Source: Comamonadaceae bacterium (lineage in GTDB: Bacteria > Pseudomonadota > Gammaproteobacteria > Burkholderiales > Burkholderiaceae_C). Taken from it: a DNA stretch of 64,000 bases. The translations under genes were made by a program, and so were the position numbers. Below are positions 23,935 through 32,901 of the stretch, piece after piece (within the stretch, counting starts at the first letter, position 1; the number at the start of each line of letters is the position of its first letter). Where the stretch lies: assembly GCA_947479935.1 (NCBI GenBank), contig CANKBG010000009.1:1-64000 (forward strand), in the 5' to 3' direction. The notes under the pieces are model-generated. The model saw only the letters and a program-made list of their open reading frames with translations, was not told the DNA's origin and ran no database searches.

Positions 23935-24915
23935 ATGACTAATCGATTACACACGGCTTGCAAAACGGCTTTTGTTTTGATGTTATCCGTAGCGGCCAGT
24001 TGGAGCGTCGCCCAAGATAAATTTCCCTCGCATCAAGTGACCTTGGTGGTGCCGCAAGCTGCTGGTGGCGCTAACGATGCCATTGCTCGCGTCGTCGCGC
24101 AGAAGCTTTCTGAGCAATGGGGACAGTCTGTGATTGTTGAGAACCGTCCGGGAGCAGGTGGCAATGTGGGCACAGCCTATGCAGCCAAGGCCAAAAACGA
24201 CGGCTACACCTTATTGGTCAATGCCGACAGTGCGCAAGTGATTAATCCTTTTCTTTATGCCAAAACAGGCTTCGATTCTGTGAAGGATTTTGATCCTGTG
24301 GCGCCTTTGGCCAAGGCAGGTTATGTTTTGGTTGCAAATCCCAGCCTACCCGCCAACACGGTGGCTGAATTGATCACACTTGCTAAATCAAAACCAGGGG
24401 CATTGGCAATTGCTTCAGCTGGCAATGGCACCTTGAACCATTTGATTGGAGAAATGCTGCAAAAAGCAACCGACATTCAGCTTCAACACATTCCCTACAA
24501 GGCTGCCGCTGCCGCTGCCACGGACGTTGTGGGTGGGCAGGTGCCTCTTTCAGTTCAGAGCATGCCTTCTTCGATTGCCTTCATTCGCGCAGGCAAGTTA
24601 AAGGTTTTGGGTGTGGTCAACGAAAAGAGGCTGGCCGCATTGCCCGATTCACCCACCATTGGCGAAACCGTGCCTGGTTTTGGTGCCACACCTTGGTATG
24701 GCATGTTTGCGCCTGCAGGGACACCTAAAAATATCGTTTTACAGATTCAAAACGATGTCGCCAGAGCGCTAGATACAAAGGACGTACAAGATCGACTTGC
24801 TACGCTGGGTTGTGAGCCCTTTAAGGGGACAGGTGATCAATTGGCTCAACTTGTGAAGAGCGATTTGGTTCGCTGGGCCAAGATTGTGAAAGACTCTGGC
24901 GCCAAATTAGATTGA
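23935..24915 (+). CDS. Bug/TctC-family periplasmic solute receptor
   Basis: A 326-residue TctC/Bug receptor. It has a signal peptide (residues 1 to about 25, ending AASWSVAQ), then FPSHQVTLVVPQAAGGANDAIARVV, with VIVENRPGAGGNVG and HIPYKAAAAAATDVVGGQVP as family blocks. The chosen ATG (23935) starts the signal peptide correctly; the frame extends back to a TTG at 23887 without support. It stands alone: selD diverges upstream and the cupin gene converges 41 bases downstream. The ligand is unknown. Orphan Bug receptors are common in Burkholderiales and may act with shared TctAB or have sensory roles. Confidence 0.87.
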   Translation: MTNRLHTACKTAFVLMLSVAASWSVAQDKFPSHQVTLVVPQAAGGANDAIARVVAQKLSEQWGQSVIVENRPGAGGNVGTAYAAKAKNDGYTLLVNADSAQVINPFLYAKTGFDSVKDFDPVAPLAKAGYVLVANPSLPANTVAELITLAKSKPGALAIASAGNGTLNHLIGEMLQKATDIQLQHIPYKAAAAAATDVVGGQVPLSVQSMPSSIAFIRAGKLKVLGVVNEKRLAALPDSPTIGETVPGFGATPWYGMFAPAGTPKNIVLQIQNDVARALDTKDVQDRLATLGCEPFKGTGDQLAQLVKSDLVRWAKIVKDSGAKLD

Positions 24916-24956
24916 ACGCAAAAGGGCTTTCTTAGTTTGAGGTGCCAAAGCATTGC

Positions 24957-25457
24957 TTAGATGCCGCCGCTTGGGTGTGTTGGGTCTATCCAAAGCACTT
25001 CTTCAGGCTTTTCAATGGGCTCGATGTCTAAGTTGACTGAGACAGCCTGCCCGTCGCTGCGGCAAAGAACACATTCCAGAACTTCCGTGGGACTGGCGTT
25101 GATTTCTTGGTGGGGCACAAAGGGTGGCACGTAAATGAAGTCCCCAGGGCCCGCTTCAGCAGTAAATTCCAGATGATCACCCCATCGCATGCGAGCACGT
25201 CCTTTGATGACGTAAATAACGCTTTCTAGGGGACCATGGTGGTGGGCGCCTGTTTTGGCGTTGGCGTGAATGGTGACGGTGCCAGCCCATAGTTTTTCAG
25301 CACCCACACGTGCAAAGTTGATGGCCGCTTTGCGGTCCATGCCTTGGGTGGATGGCACATTGCCGTCCAATTGATCCCCTTTGACGACCCTGACACCTTC
25401 GTGTTTCCATTTTTCGGGCTTTTTGTCATCCAAATGATCGTGAGTTGTGCTTGGCAT
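24957..25457 (-). CDS. Cupin-domain protein
   Basis: A 166-residue single-domain cupin. Motif 1 is visible as the histidine cluster AKTGAHHHGPLESVIYVIKG with the following Glu and Gly. Motif 2 is in GDFIYVPPFVPHQEINAS with its metal-binding His. One metal ion is expected. Enzymes and ligand-binding proteins both occur in the family, so the activity is open. It is divergent from the M20 peptidase gene across 181 AT-rich bases that contain two short dyads, GTTG-TT-CAAC at 25471-25480 and TTGT-AAA-ACAA at 25502-25512. Shared control with the peptidases is possible. Confidence 0.8.
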   Translation of the reverse strand: MPSTTHDHLDDKKPEKWKHEGVRVVKGDQLDGNVPSTQGMDRKAAINFARVGAEKLWAGTVTIHANAKTGAHHHGPLESVIYVIKGRARMRWGDHLEFTAEAGPGDFIYVPPFVPHQEINASPTEVLECVLCRSDGQAVSVNLDIEPIEKPEEVLWIDPTHPSGGI

Positions 25458-25638
25458 AATTAAACTACTGGTTGTTCAACTTAATGTTTGCCAACTATAG
25501 GTTGTAAAACAATAAGTTTGTCATTAAAATCAACTTAACCATCTCATTTTGCTTCAGAACCTCCGTGTTTGTACAGTTCTAAAAAGCATTTTCAAAAATT
25601 GAGTTAGTCTGCATCTTTCCTAAATTAGAAAAATAGAG

Positions 25639-27042
25639 ATGACAAGACAGTCTGCCCTCAATCGTGCGCAAGTCGTTTTCGACAGTGGCGCCTTTAAAGA
25701 AACCTTGAATCGCCGAATTCAAAGACCTACTGAGAGTCAAAACCCAGCGCGGGCAGCAGAACTATTGGCCTACTTAAAAGAGGATTTGCAACCCACATTT
25801 GAAGCCATGGGCTTTCATTGCAGGCTTCTGGAGCACCCAAAAGCCAAAGCACCGTTTTTATTTGCGCAAAGAATTGAATCACCAGAGTTGCCAACTGTTT
25901 TAGGTTACGGCCATGGCGATGTGATTCGGGGACTGGAAAGCGAATGGCGCGAAGGCGTTTTGCCATGGGCCGTGACGGAATTGGAGGGCCGCTGGTATGG
26001 ACGAGGCATTGCCGACAACAAAGGGCAGCACTCGGTCAATATTCAAGCCTTGGCATGTGTGTTGGCGGAGCGCGGCAAACTTGGATTTAACGCTAAGTAC
26101 ATCATTGAAATGGGAGAAGAGACCGGTTCTCCTGGTCTCAAAGACGTCTGCACGGAACACGCCGAATTAATGAAAGCCGATTTGTTGGTAGCATCCGATG
26201 GCCCGCGGCTCAGGGCTGATCGTCCCACCCTCTTTTTAGGCTCAAGAGGATGTATCAATTTTGAACTGAGTATTGAGTCGAGATCTGGTGCACACCATTC
26301 TGGGAACTGGGGGGGGCTCATCTCCAACCCAGGGATTCAATTGGCGCACGCCATTGCCAGTTTGGTGACCGACCATGGTGAAATCAAAGTGCCTGAATGG
26401 AAGCCCAAGTCTTTGCCAGATGCAGTCAGGCGTGTCTTGGCCGATTGCGAAGTAGACGGTGGTGTCAATGGCCCACAAATTGACCCCGCTTGGGGTCAAC
26501 CTGGTTTAAGCCCCGCAGAGCGCGTGTTTGGCTGGTGCTCATTTGAAGTCTTGGCCTTTAAAACGGGCAACCCAGATAACCCCGTGAATGCCATTCCACC
26601 TAGAGCCAAGGCCACCTGCCAATTGCGCTTTGTGGTGGGCATCGACAGCGATGATATTTTGGGAGCACTGAGAAGACATCTGGACAGCCATGGGTTTGGT
26701 TATGTGCAAGTGACAGCAGCGCGAGATGAAATATTCAAAGCCACTCGAATTGATCCCGACGATGCTTGGGTAGCTTGGGCGGCACAGTCATTGAAAGAAA
26801 CCACCCAAAAATCGCCGGCCATATTGCCAAACCTTGGTGGCTCATTGCCCAATGACATCTTCACCGATGTATTGGGTCTGAAAACAATTTGGGTGCCACA
26901 CTCCTACCCTGGCTGTTCACAGCATGCACCCAACGAGCACCTACCACCCGAACTGCTGCGCGAAGCATTGCAGGTGATGACAGGTTTGTATTGGGACATG
27001 GGTGACGGCCGCACGCCGCATACTCACAAGACTGTTCAGTGA
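25639..27042 (+). CDS. M20-family metallopeptidase / deacylase
   Basis: A 467-residue M20 zinc hydrolase. Metal-binding motifs are in order: GYGHGDV (His), WYGRGIADNKGQ (bridging Asp) and IIEMGEETGSPG (catalytic Glu plus metal Glu). The lid or dimerisation domain follows, with SRSGAHHSGNWGG. A C-terminal metal His is expected near VPHSYPGCSQHAPNEH. Family members release an amino acid from dipeptides or N-acyl amino acids. It is first of a run with a second M20 enzyme 24 bases downstream. No clear Shine-Dalgarno precedes the ATG. The ABC importer 3 kb further on is a likely partner. Confidence 0.84.
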   Translation: MTRQSALNRAQVVFDSGAFKETLNRRIQRPTESQNPARAAELLAYLKEDLQPTFEAMGFHCRLLEHPKAKAPFLFAQRIESPELPTVLGYGHGDVIRGLESEWREGVLPWAVTELEGRWYGRGIADNKGQHSVNIQALACVLAERGKLGFNAKYIIEMGEETGSPGLKDVCTEHAELMKADLLVASDGPRLRADRPTLFLGSRGCINFELSIESRSGAHHSGNWGGLISNPGIQLAHAIASLVTDHGEIKVPEWKPKSLPDAVRRVLADCEVDGGVNGPQIDPAWGQPGLSPAERVFGWCSFEVLAFKTGNPDNPVNAIPPRAKATCQLRFVVGIDSDDILGALRRHLDSHGFGYVQVTAARDEIFKATRIDPDDAWVAWAAQSLKETTQKSPAILPNLGGSLPNDIFTDVLGLKTIWVPHSYPGCSQHAPNEHLPPELLREALQVMTGLYWDMGDGRTPHTHKTVQ

Positions 27043-27066
27043 TGAATTTAAGAGAAAGTTTTTGAC

Positions 27067-28254
27067 ATGAATGCTCGTTACGACTGCTTTTGCAAACTCA
27101 CCGATTTGTTGGGCGCTCAGGTTTCTCTGAGCGAAGCTAGGCAACATCTGCACAAATTTCCGGAACTCTCTTTCCAAGAAAAATCGACGGCGCAGTGGGT
27201 GGCCGACAAGCTGCAGGCTTGGGGTTTTCAAGTCACGCGAAATGTGGGAGGGCACGGATTGGTGGCTACGCTTCAAAATGGTGAAGGTAAAGGCATTGCA
27301 TTGCGGGCCGACATGGACGCTTTGCCCATTCAAGAGGAAACACAAAAACCTTATGCCAGTCAGCACTCAGGCACCATGCACGCCTGCGGCCACGACGGTC
27401 ATACCGCCATGCTGTTGGGCGCGGCGCAACAATTGGCTAAAACCAAAAACTTCAAGGGCACAGTGCATTTGGTGTTTCAGCCTGCCGAAGAGGCCGGAAA
27501 AGACAGTGGTGCCCAGCAGATGATTGCCGATGGCTTGTTTGAACGATTTCCATGCGATGCCATTTTTGGCCTTCACAATCATCCGGGCGTCGATGTGGGA
27601 ACGTTTATGTTTGGGGCTGGCGCTTTCATGTCGGCTTCAGACACTTGTTATATCAAAGTGATTGGCAAGGGTGGCCATGCCGCGCGCCCGCATCAAACCA
27701 TCGATCCAGTGGTAATCATGGGCAGTTTGATCATGGCCTTGCAAACGGTGGTGTCTCGCAACATTGATCCATTGCAAACTTCCGTGGTCACCATTGGTAC
27801 CGCCCATGCGGGCAGTGTGTCCAATGTGATTCCTGACTCTGCAACATTGTCTTTGAGCATTCGTTCTTTCAGCCCAGAAGTTCGTGCGCTTTTAGAGCAA
27901 CGAATTACAGATTTGGTCAAGTCGCAGGTGGCCTCCTTTGGCGGAAAAGTCGAAATTATTTACGAGCGAGGCTATCCGGTGGTGATCAATGCGACGGCAG
28001 AAACTGAGTTTGCGCGTCAAGTGGCTGTTGAGCTGGTGGGTGAGGACAAGGTTGTCTTCCCCTTTGGCCCTGTCACGGGCAGTGAAGATTTCGCCTATTA
28101 TCTGCAGCACAAACCAGGCTGTTTTTTAAGGCTAGGCAATGGCACAGACAGTGCGCTTTTGCACAATCCCAAATACGATTTCAACGATCAAAACTTGTCT
28201 TATGGCGCTGCCTATTGGACTCGATTGGTTGAGCGTTTTTTAGAAATAAACTGA
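27067..28254 (+). CDS. M20D-family amidohydrolase (hippurate hydrolase / aminoacylase-like)
   Basis: A 395-residue M20D enzyme. LHKFPELSFQEKSTA is the family opening. ALRADMDALPIQEET carries the first conserved Asp. HACGHDGHTAM gives Cys and His metal ligands, and VFQPAEEAGKDSGA the Glu pair. GKGGHAARPHQTIDPV is the lid-domain motif, and VTGSEDFAYYLQ the C-terminal ligand region. It would remove the acyl group from N-acyl amino acids or related amides in the cytosol. It is tightly spaced behind the first M20 gene (24 bases) and ahead of the DUF1993 gene (28 bases), so probably one transcript. Confidence 0.88.
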   Translation: MNARYDCFCKLTDLLGAQVSLSEARQHLHKFPELSFQEKSTAQWVADKLQAWGFQVTRNVGGHGLVATLQNGEGKGIALRADMDALPIQEETQKPYASQHSGTMHACGHDGHTAMLLGAAQQLAKTKNFKGTVHLVFQPAEEAGKDSGAQQMIADGLFERFPCDAIFGLHNHPGVDVGTFMFGAGAFMSASDTCYIKVIGKGGHAARPHQTIDPVVIMGSLIMALQTVVSRNIDPLQTSVVTIGTAHAGSVSNVIPDSATLSLSIRSFSPEVRALLEQRITDLVKSQVASFGGKVEIIYERGYPVVINATAETEFARQVAVELVGEDKVVFPFGPVTGSEDFAYYLQHKPGCFLRLGNGTDSALLHNPKYDFNDQNLSYGAAYWTRLVERFLEIN

Positions 28255-28282
28255 TTTTTCAATCTCATTTTTTGGAGTATTT

Positions 28283-28789
28283 ATGAACATTTCCATGTAC
28301 CAAGCCAGTGTGCCTCGACTGATCAATGGCTTGACCAATCTGTCACACCTCTTAGGCAAAGCGCAAGCACATGCCGAAGCTAAAAAGATCGACCCTGTGG
28401 TGTTTACCAATATGCGTCTTTATCCAGACATGCTTCCCTTAAGTCGCCAAGTTCAAATTGCTTGCGACGTGTCAAAGGGCTTTGTTGCGCGTTTGGTGGG
28501 CGTAGAAATTCCAACGCACGAGGATACTGAGAAAGACCTCAAAGACTTGCAGGCCCGCATTGCCAAAACCATTGCCTTTATAGAGACCTTTACGCCAGCC
28601 CAAATTGATGGCACTGAAGACAAAGACATTGTGGTAAAGCGTGGCGACAAAGAAACGCACTACAAGGGTATGCAGTTTTTGTTAGGGCACTGCTTGCCTA
28701 ATTTGTATTTCCACACCACCACCACTTACAGCATGCTGCGGTCTGGTGGCGTTGAAATTGGCAAGTCCGATTACCTCGGCAAAATCTAA
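28283..28789 (+). CDS. DUF1993 family protein
   Basis: A 168-residue protein of the DUF1993 family, which is distantly like DinB four-helix bundles. Recognisable blocks are MYQASVPRLINGLTNLSHLL at the N-terminus, RLYPDMLPLSRQVQIACDVSK in the middle, and FLLGHCLPNLYFHTTTTYSM with histidines near the C-terminus. No signal peptide. The biochemical role of the family is unknown. The ATG has TTGGAG about 8 bases upstream. It closes the M20 gene run. The convergent aspartoacylase-like gene ends 28 bases away. Confidence 0.85.
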   Translation: MNISMYQASVPRLINGLTNLSHLLGKAQAHAEAKKIDPVVFTNMRLYPDMLPLSRQVQIACDVSKGFVARLVGVEIPTHEDTEKDLKDLQARIAKTIAFIETFTPAQIDGTEDKDIVVKRGDKETHYKGMQFLLGHCLPNLYFHTTTTYSMLRSGGVEIGKSDYLGKI

Positions 28790-28817
28790 CGCTGGTGTTC
28801 AGTCTTAAGAATCTGGT

Positions 28818-29999
28818 TTAGTCATCCAAGCCGGATGTGCCGATGCGGTGCGCCAAAGGTTTCGGCCCCGCAATTCGGTACATCACTTGGCCTGGCCACG
28901 ACAAATAGCCGTCAAATCGGCGAGAAAATAAAACGCCGTCTGTTTGGCTTTTGTAGGTGGTTCGCGCTTTGGGACCATTTGGGTTGGCGGGGTCAATCAC
29001 ATCGCAGATGGGTTGTCCCTTTTTCACTTTGGCGCCAGGCTTCACGTGGAATACCAAGAAACCAGTGCCGACGCTGTAGCCCACGTCCATGCCGCTGATA
29101 GGCGCTGCCGCCGTTTTCATTTTCTTCAAAGGTGCTGCCTTGCCGCCCACCACGCCCTGGCGCACCAGCCAGCGGTAGAGGTTTTGGGCATCTGAAGAAC
29201 CCAGTGCATCGCTGACATCGTGTTGACTGCGCATTTCCAGCGTGACAGACATGCAGCCCTGAGGAATGCTGGCATGGGGAAATTTGTTTTGCAAACGCGC
29301 CCACAATGCGCTGTTAACGCCAGAAAAGGTGAGGGTGCTGGGAAAGGGATCGTTGAACATGGTGGCCTCAACACCTAAATCTGCGGCCAATGCCTGAACA
29401 GCGCCAAGGTTTCCAAGCGGTCCTTTGGTGCCTTTTATCCAATCGTTGTGGGCTGTAAAGAGGTGCAGAGCCGCATAAATGTCGCAATGCAAATCGAGTA
29501 CATAGTCTGCATCGGTGCTGAGTTTTTGCATTTCGACACGCAGGGTTTGAAGTTCATTGGCGGGTTTCATCGCATTTAAGGCTTCAAGCGCAGCCTTTCG
29601 GATTATTTTGACATTGGCTTCAGGGTTGCTTCCAATCTTCTTCCAAACCTTTTCTGCCACCGGCTCAGACAGGTCAATCCAATTGCGATTGAAGTTCTCG
29701 TAACTTAAATGGTTGTATCGACCGGCATGAGAATTACCAACAAGCTGAGACTGGCCAATGGGGTTGACTGTTGGCACCAAAATGATCTCGCCTTTGATCA
29801 AGCCTTTTTTGTCGGCTTCGGCCAACATGGGCATCAAATAGTGAAGGGCCATGGTTCCTGGCATTTCATTGGCATGAATCGCGGCTTGCATGTAAACCTT
29901 GGGGCGTGCACCAGATTTGCCAAAGCTGAGCACAGAAACAGTGCGGCTGGTACCGGGGGTCATGCAAGGGAGGTGAACGATTCGTTTTTTGATGGCCAT
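28818..29999 (-). CDS. Succinylglutamate desuccinylase / aspartoacylase family zinc hydrolase
   Basis: A 393-residue AstE/AspA-like carboxypeptidase-fold hydrolase. Zinc ligands are visible in QAAIHANEMPG (HxxE) and VLDLHCD (His). NPIGQSQ and YNHLSYENFNRNW match the substrate-binding region. The last third (from about 290) is a beta-rich extension with GTGFLVFHVKPGAKVKKGQPICDV, which resembles a biotinyl/lipoyl-like barrel and occurs in this subgroup. It would cleave an N-acyl amino acid or related amide in the cytosol. It is divergent from the ABC importer across a 142-base region, so import and hydrolysis may be controlled together. Confidence 0.82.
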   Translation of the reverse strand: MAIKKRIVHLPCMTPGTSRTVSVLSFGKSGARPKVYMQAAIHANEMPGTMALHYLMPMLAEADKKGLIKGEIILVPTVNPIGQSQLVGNSHAGRYNHLSYENFNRNWIDLSEPVAEKVWKKIGSNPEANVKIIRKAALEALNAMKPANELQTLRVEMQKLSTDADYVLDLHCDIYAALHLFTAHNDWIKGTKGPLGNLGAVQALAADLGVEATMFNDPFPSTLTFSGVNSALWARLQNKFPHASIPQGCMSVTLEMRSQHDVSDALGSSDAQNLYRWLVRQGVVGGKAAPLKKMKTAAAPISGMDVGYSVGTGFLVFHVKPGAKVKKGQPICDVIDPANPNGPKARTTYKSQTDGVLFSRRFDGYLSWPGQVMYRIAGPKPLAHRIGTSGLDD

Positions 30000-30141
30000 G
30001 AATCAACCTTTTTAAAGCTTTTGTCGAAGAAATTAGTTTATGCGCATTCCGTCTAAAGCAAAACCCTAATATTTTATTTATAGATTAGAGTTAGTGTGTA
30101 GATGTTTTTATAACTGTCCTTTTAAATTTCAGGAGAGCATG

Positions 30142-31932
30142 ATGAACGAAAGTGAAATACGCGGTCTGATCGACCAAGTTCGCGACAACGGCATCAGCCG
30201 TAAACAGTTCATTCGGCACATGATTGGCGCTGGATTGACGGTGCCCATGGCGGCTCAGATGCTGCTCACCTCAGGCTTGGCTCAAGCCCAAACGGCCTCT
30301 ACTTACAAGCCCACCAAGCGTGGCGGCGGCGGCGCTCTCAAATTGCTCTGGTGGCAAGGGGCTACTTTGCTTCAGCCCCACTTCTCAAGTGGTACCAAAG
30401 ACCAAGAAGGCTCACGCATTTTCTATGAGCCATTGGGTGCATGGGATAAAGATGGCAACTTGATACCGATATTGGCTGCGGAAGTGCCAACTTTGGCCAA
30501 TGGCGGCGTGTCCAAAGATGGAAAATCCATTACTTGGAAGCTTAAAAGAAACGTTCAATGGCATGACGGTGTGGCATTCACGGCCGACGACGTTGTTTTC
30601 ACGGCCGCTTATGCTGCCGACCCTGCCACTTCTGCTTACAGCCTTGGCTCATACAAAGACGTGAAGGTCACAAAGGTTGACAGCCACACCGTTAGAGTTG
30701 AGTACCAAAAGCCTTCCCCATTTTGGGCAGATCCCTTTGTGAGTGCCCTTGGCATGATCATTCCTAAACACGTTTTTGAGGCTTACAAAGGGGCTACATC
30801 TCGGGATGCGCCCGCCAACCTCAAGCCCGTTGGCACGGGCCCTTATAAGTTTGTTGATTTCAAACCGGGTGACATGTTGCGTGGTGTGATCAATACCAAT
30901 TACCATGAAGCCAATCGGCCTTACTTTGACACCATCGAAATGAAGGGCGGCGGCGATGCTGTTTCTGCTGCACGTGCTGTATTGCAAACCGGTGAATATG
31001 ATTACGCTTGGAATTTGCAAGTCGAAGACGAGCTTCTCATTCGATTAGAGCAAGGTGGTAAAGGCAAAACAAGCATTGTCCCAGGCGGCAACATTGAATT
31101 CATTCAACTGAACATGGCCGATCCTTGGACCGAAACAGACGGCGAGCGTTCGCATCCCAAATCCAAGCATCCCATCTTGTCGGAATTTGCGGTTCGGCAA
31201 GCCATCAGTTTGGTGGTCGATCGCGACAGTGTGCAAAAGTTCATCTACGGCCGTACCGGTATTGCAACGGCCAACTTCTTGAACAACCCACAGCGCTTTG
31301 TATCCAAAAATACAAAATTTGAGTTCAACCCCGATAAGGCGGCCCAAGTGTTGGAGGCGGCGGGTTGGAAAAAAGGCGCAGATGGGATCCGTGAAAAAGG
31401 GGGTAAAAAACTCAAGTTGGTTTTTCAAACCTCCATCAATGGACCTCGCCAGAAAACACAGCAGATTATCAAACAAGCCGCTCAAAAGGCTGGCATTGAC
31501 ATGGAATTGAAAGCGGTGCCAGCTTCGGTCTACTTCTCGTCCGATCCTGCCAACCCTGACACTTACACCAAACTGTTTGTAGACATGCAAATGTTTACCA
31601 CCACCATGCCTCAGCCAGACCCTGAGGTGTTCATGAATCAATACTTGAGCACTGAGTTTGCTACCAAAGCCAATAAATGGCTGGGCCGAAATTCCACTCG
31701 CTACAGCAACCCTGAATACGACAAAGCCTATTTGGCAGCCCAATCCGAGATGGACCCTGTTAAGCGTGCTGCCCTGTTTGTGAAGATGAACGATATGCCC
31801 ATCAACGACATTGCCATCATTCCTGTGGTTTATCGTCCGCGCACATCGGCTGCAGTTCATAATTTGGTCGCGCCTTTGTCGGGCTGGGACAATGATTTGT
31901 GGCTATTGAAAGATTGGTACAAGACCACTTAA
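30142..31932 (+). CDS. ABC transporter periplasmic substrate-binding protein (peptide/opine family 5)
   Basis: A 596-residue family 5 solute-binding protein. Expected blocks include SRIFYEPLGAWDKDGNLIP, WKLKRNVQWHDGVAFTADDVV and GTGPYKFVDFKPGD. The N-terminus is long, with a Tat-like SRKQFI (19-24) before the hydrophobic stretch and a cleavage region LAQAQT, so export may be by Tat with Arg-Lys in place of Arg-Arg. Of two adjacent ATGs, 30142 is 6 bases from AGGAG and is preferred. It delivers peptides or similar ligands to the DppBCDF-type importer that follows 9 bases downstream. Confidence 0.87.
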   Translation: MNESEIRGLIDQVRDNGISRKQFIRHMIGAGLTVPMAAQMLLTSGLAQAQTASTYKPTKRGGGGALKLLWWQGATLLQPHFSSGTKDQEGSRIFYEPLGAWDKDGNLIPILAAEVPTLANGGVSKDGKSITWKLKRNVQWHDGVAFTADDVVFTAAYAADPATSAYSLGSYKDVKVTKVDSHTVRVEYQKPSPFWADPFVSALGMIIPKHVFEAYKGATSRDAPANLKPVGTGPYKFVDFKPGDMLRGVINTNYHEANRPYFDTIEMKGGGDAVSAARAVLQTGEYDYAWNLQVEDELLIRLEQGGKGKTSIVPGGNIEFIQLNMADPWTETDGERSHPKSKHPILSEFAVRQAISLVVDRDSVQKFIYGRTGIATANFLNNPQRFVSKNTKFEFNPDKAAQVLEAAGWKKGADGIREKGGKKLKLVFQTSINGPRQKTQQIIKQAAQKAGIDMELKAVPASVYFSSDPANPDTYTKLFVDMQMFTTTMPQPDPEVFMNQYLSTEFATKANKWLGRNSTRYSNPEYDKAYLAAQSEMDPVKRAALFVKMNDMPINDIAIIPVVYRPRTSAAVHNLVAPLSGWDNDLWLLKDWYKTT

Positions 31933-31941
31933 TCAAGTTCT

Positions 31942-32901
31942 ATGTTTCGATATGTGATTCGGCGATTGATGATCGCCGTGCCCAGTCTTTTGGGCATTAG
32001 TTTGGTATTGTTTTCTGTTTTGGCATTGGCGCCGGGAGATCCTTTTTCCGAGTTGGTTTCCAACCCCAACATTCCTGCCGAAGTGGCCATGGCCTTAAGG
32101 CTGAAGTTTGGTTTGGATGACCCTCTCATGGTTCGCTACTGGAATTGGCTCACGGCCATGATCCGGGGCGACTGGGGTTATTCTTTCATCAGCCGCATCA
32201 ATGTAGAAACACTCATCATGCAGCGCATGCCTGTTACCTTGTTGGTGATTGGATCCTCACAGTTGTTGGCACTTTGCATTGCTATTCCCGTGGGCGTCTA
32301 TGCGGCCACTAGGCCATACTCGCTGTTTGACCAAATTGCCAGTACGCTGGCGTTCATTGGCTTCTCGTTGCCAACCTTCTTTACGGGTATTTTGCTCATT
32401 TTGTTTTTCAGCATTCACCTTGACTGGTTGCCATTTGTTTACAGAGCAGATATTCCTGAAACAGGCTGGCGCTTTTTCTGGGAGCACTTTAAGCAAATGA
32501 TCATGCCCGTCACGGTGTTGGGCTTGTTTCAAGCAGGCGCGTGGACACGTTATGTGCGCTCTGCCGTGCTGGACGTCATTCGTTTGGACTATGTCACCAC
32601 GGCACGCTCAAAAGGCTTGTCTGAAAAAGTGGTCATCACGAAGCATGTTTTGCGCAATGCACTCATTCCAGTTGTGACATTGGTCGCACTTCAAATGCCG
32701 GCTATTTTTGGCGGAGCCATTGTCACTGAGCAAATTTTCCGTGTTCCCGGAATTGGTTCCCTCATCATCAGTTCCATGCTGGCCAACGACACCCCAGTGG
32801 TCATGGCTGTGACTTTTGTGTTCTCCATGCTGGTGATTGCATGTAATCTTTTAGCAGATATTTTGTATGGCTGGCTCGACCCTCGTATCTCCTTCAACTG
32901 A
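31942..32901 (+). CDS. dppB: ABC transporter permease, DppB type
   Basis: A 319-residue inner-membrane permease with the DppB opening YVIRRLMIAVPSLLGISLVLF and a PGDPF loop. The coupling helix region RYVRSAVLDVIRLDYVTTARSKGL is followed by the EAA-type motif KHVLRNALIPVV, and the conserved end is VPGIGSLI and LLADILYGWLDPRI. The gene symbol gives the family only; substrate may be peptides, opines or N-acyl amino acids. It starts 9 bases after the binding-protein gene. The 3' end overlaps the next permease start by 35 bases. Confidence 0.9.
   Translation: MFRYVIRRLMIAVPSLLGISLVLFSVLALAPGDPFSELVSNPNIPAEVAMALRLKFGLDDPLMVRYWNWLTAMIRGDWGYSFISRINVETLIMQRMPVTLLVIGSSQLLALCIAIPVGVYAATRPYSLFDQIASTLAFIGFSLPTFFTGILLILFFSIHLDWLPFVYRADIPETGWRFFWEHFKQMIMPVTVLGLFQAGAWTRYVRSAVLDVIRLDYVTTARSKGLSEKVVITKHVLRNALIPVVTLVALQMPAIFGGAIVTEQIFRVPGIGSLIISSMLANDTPVVMAVTFVFSMLVIACNLLADILYGWLDPRISFN

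Noticed and set aside
24510-24535. GCTGCC triplet repeat inside the Bug receptor gene
   Set aside because: Only about three units, encoding an Ala run typical of the family; no sign of a functional microsatellite.
31045-31860. 271-residue ORF on the - strand
   Set aside because: Lies wholly inside the ABC substrate-binding protein gene, has a His/Arg/Leu-rich shadow composition and no family motif.
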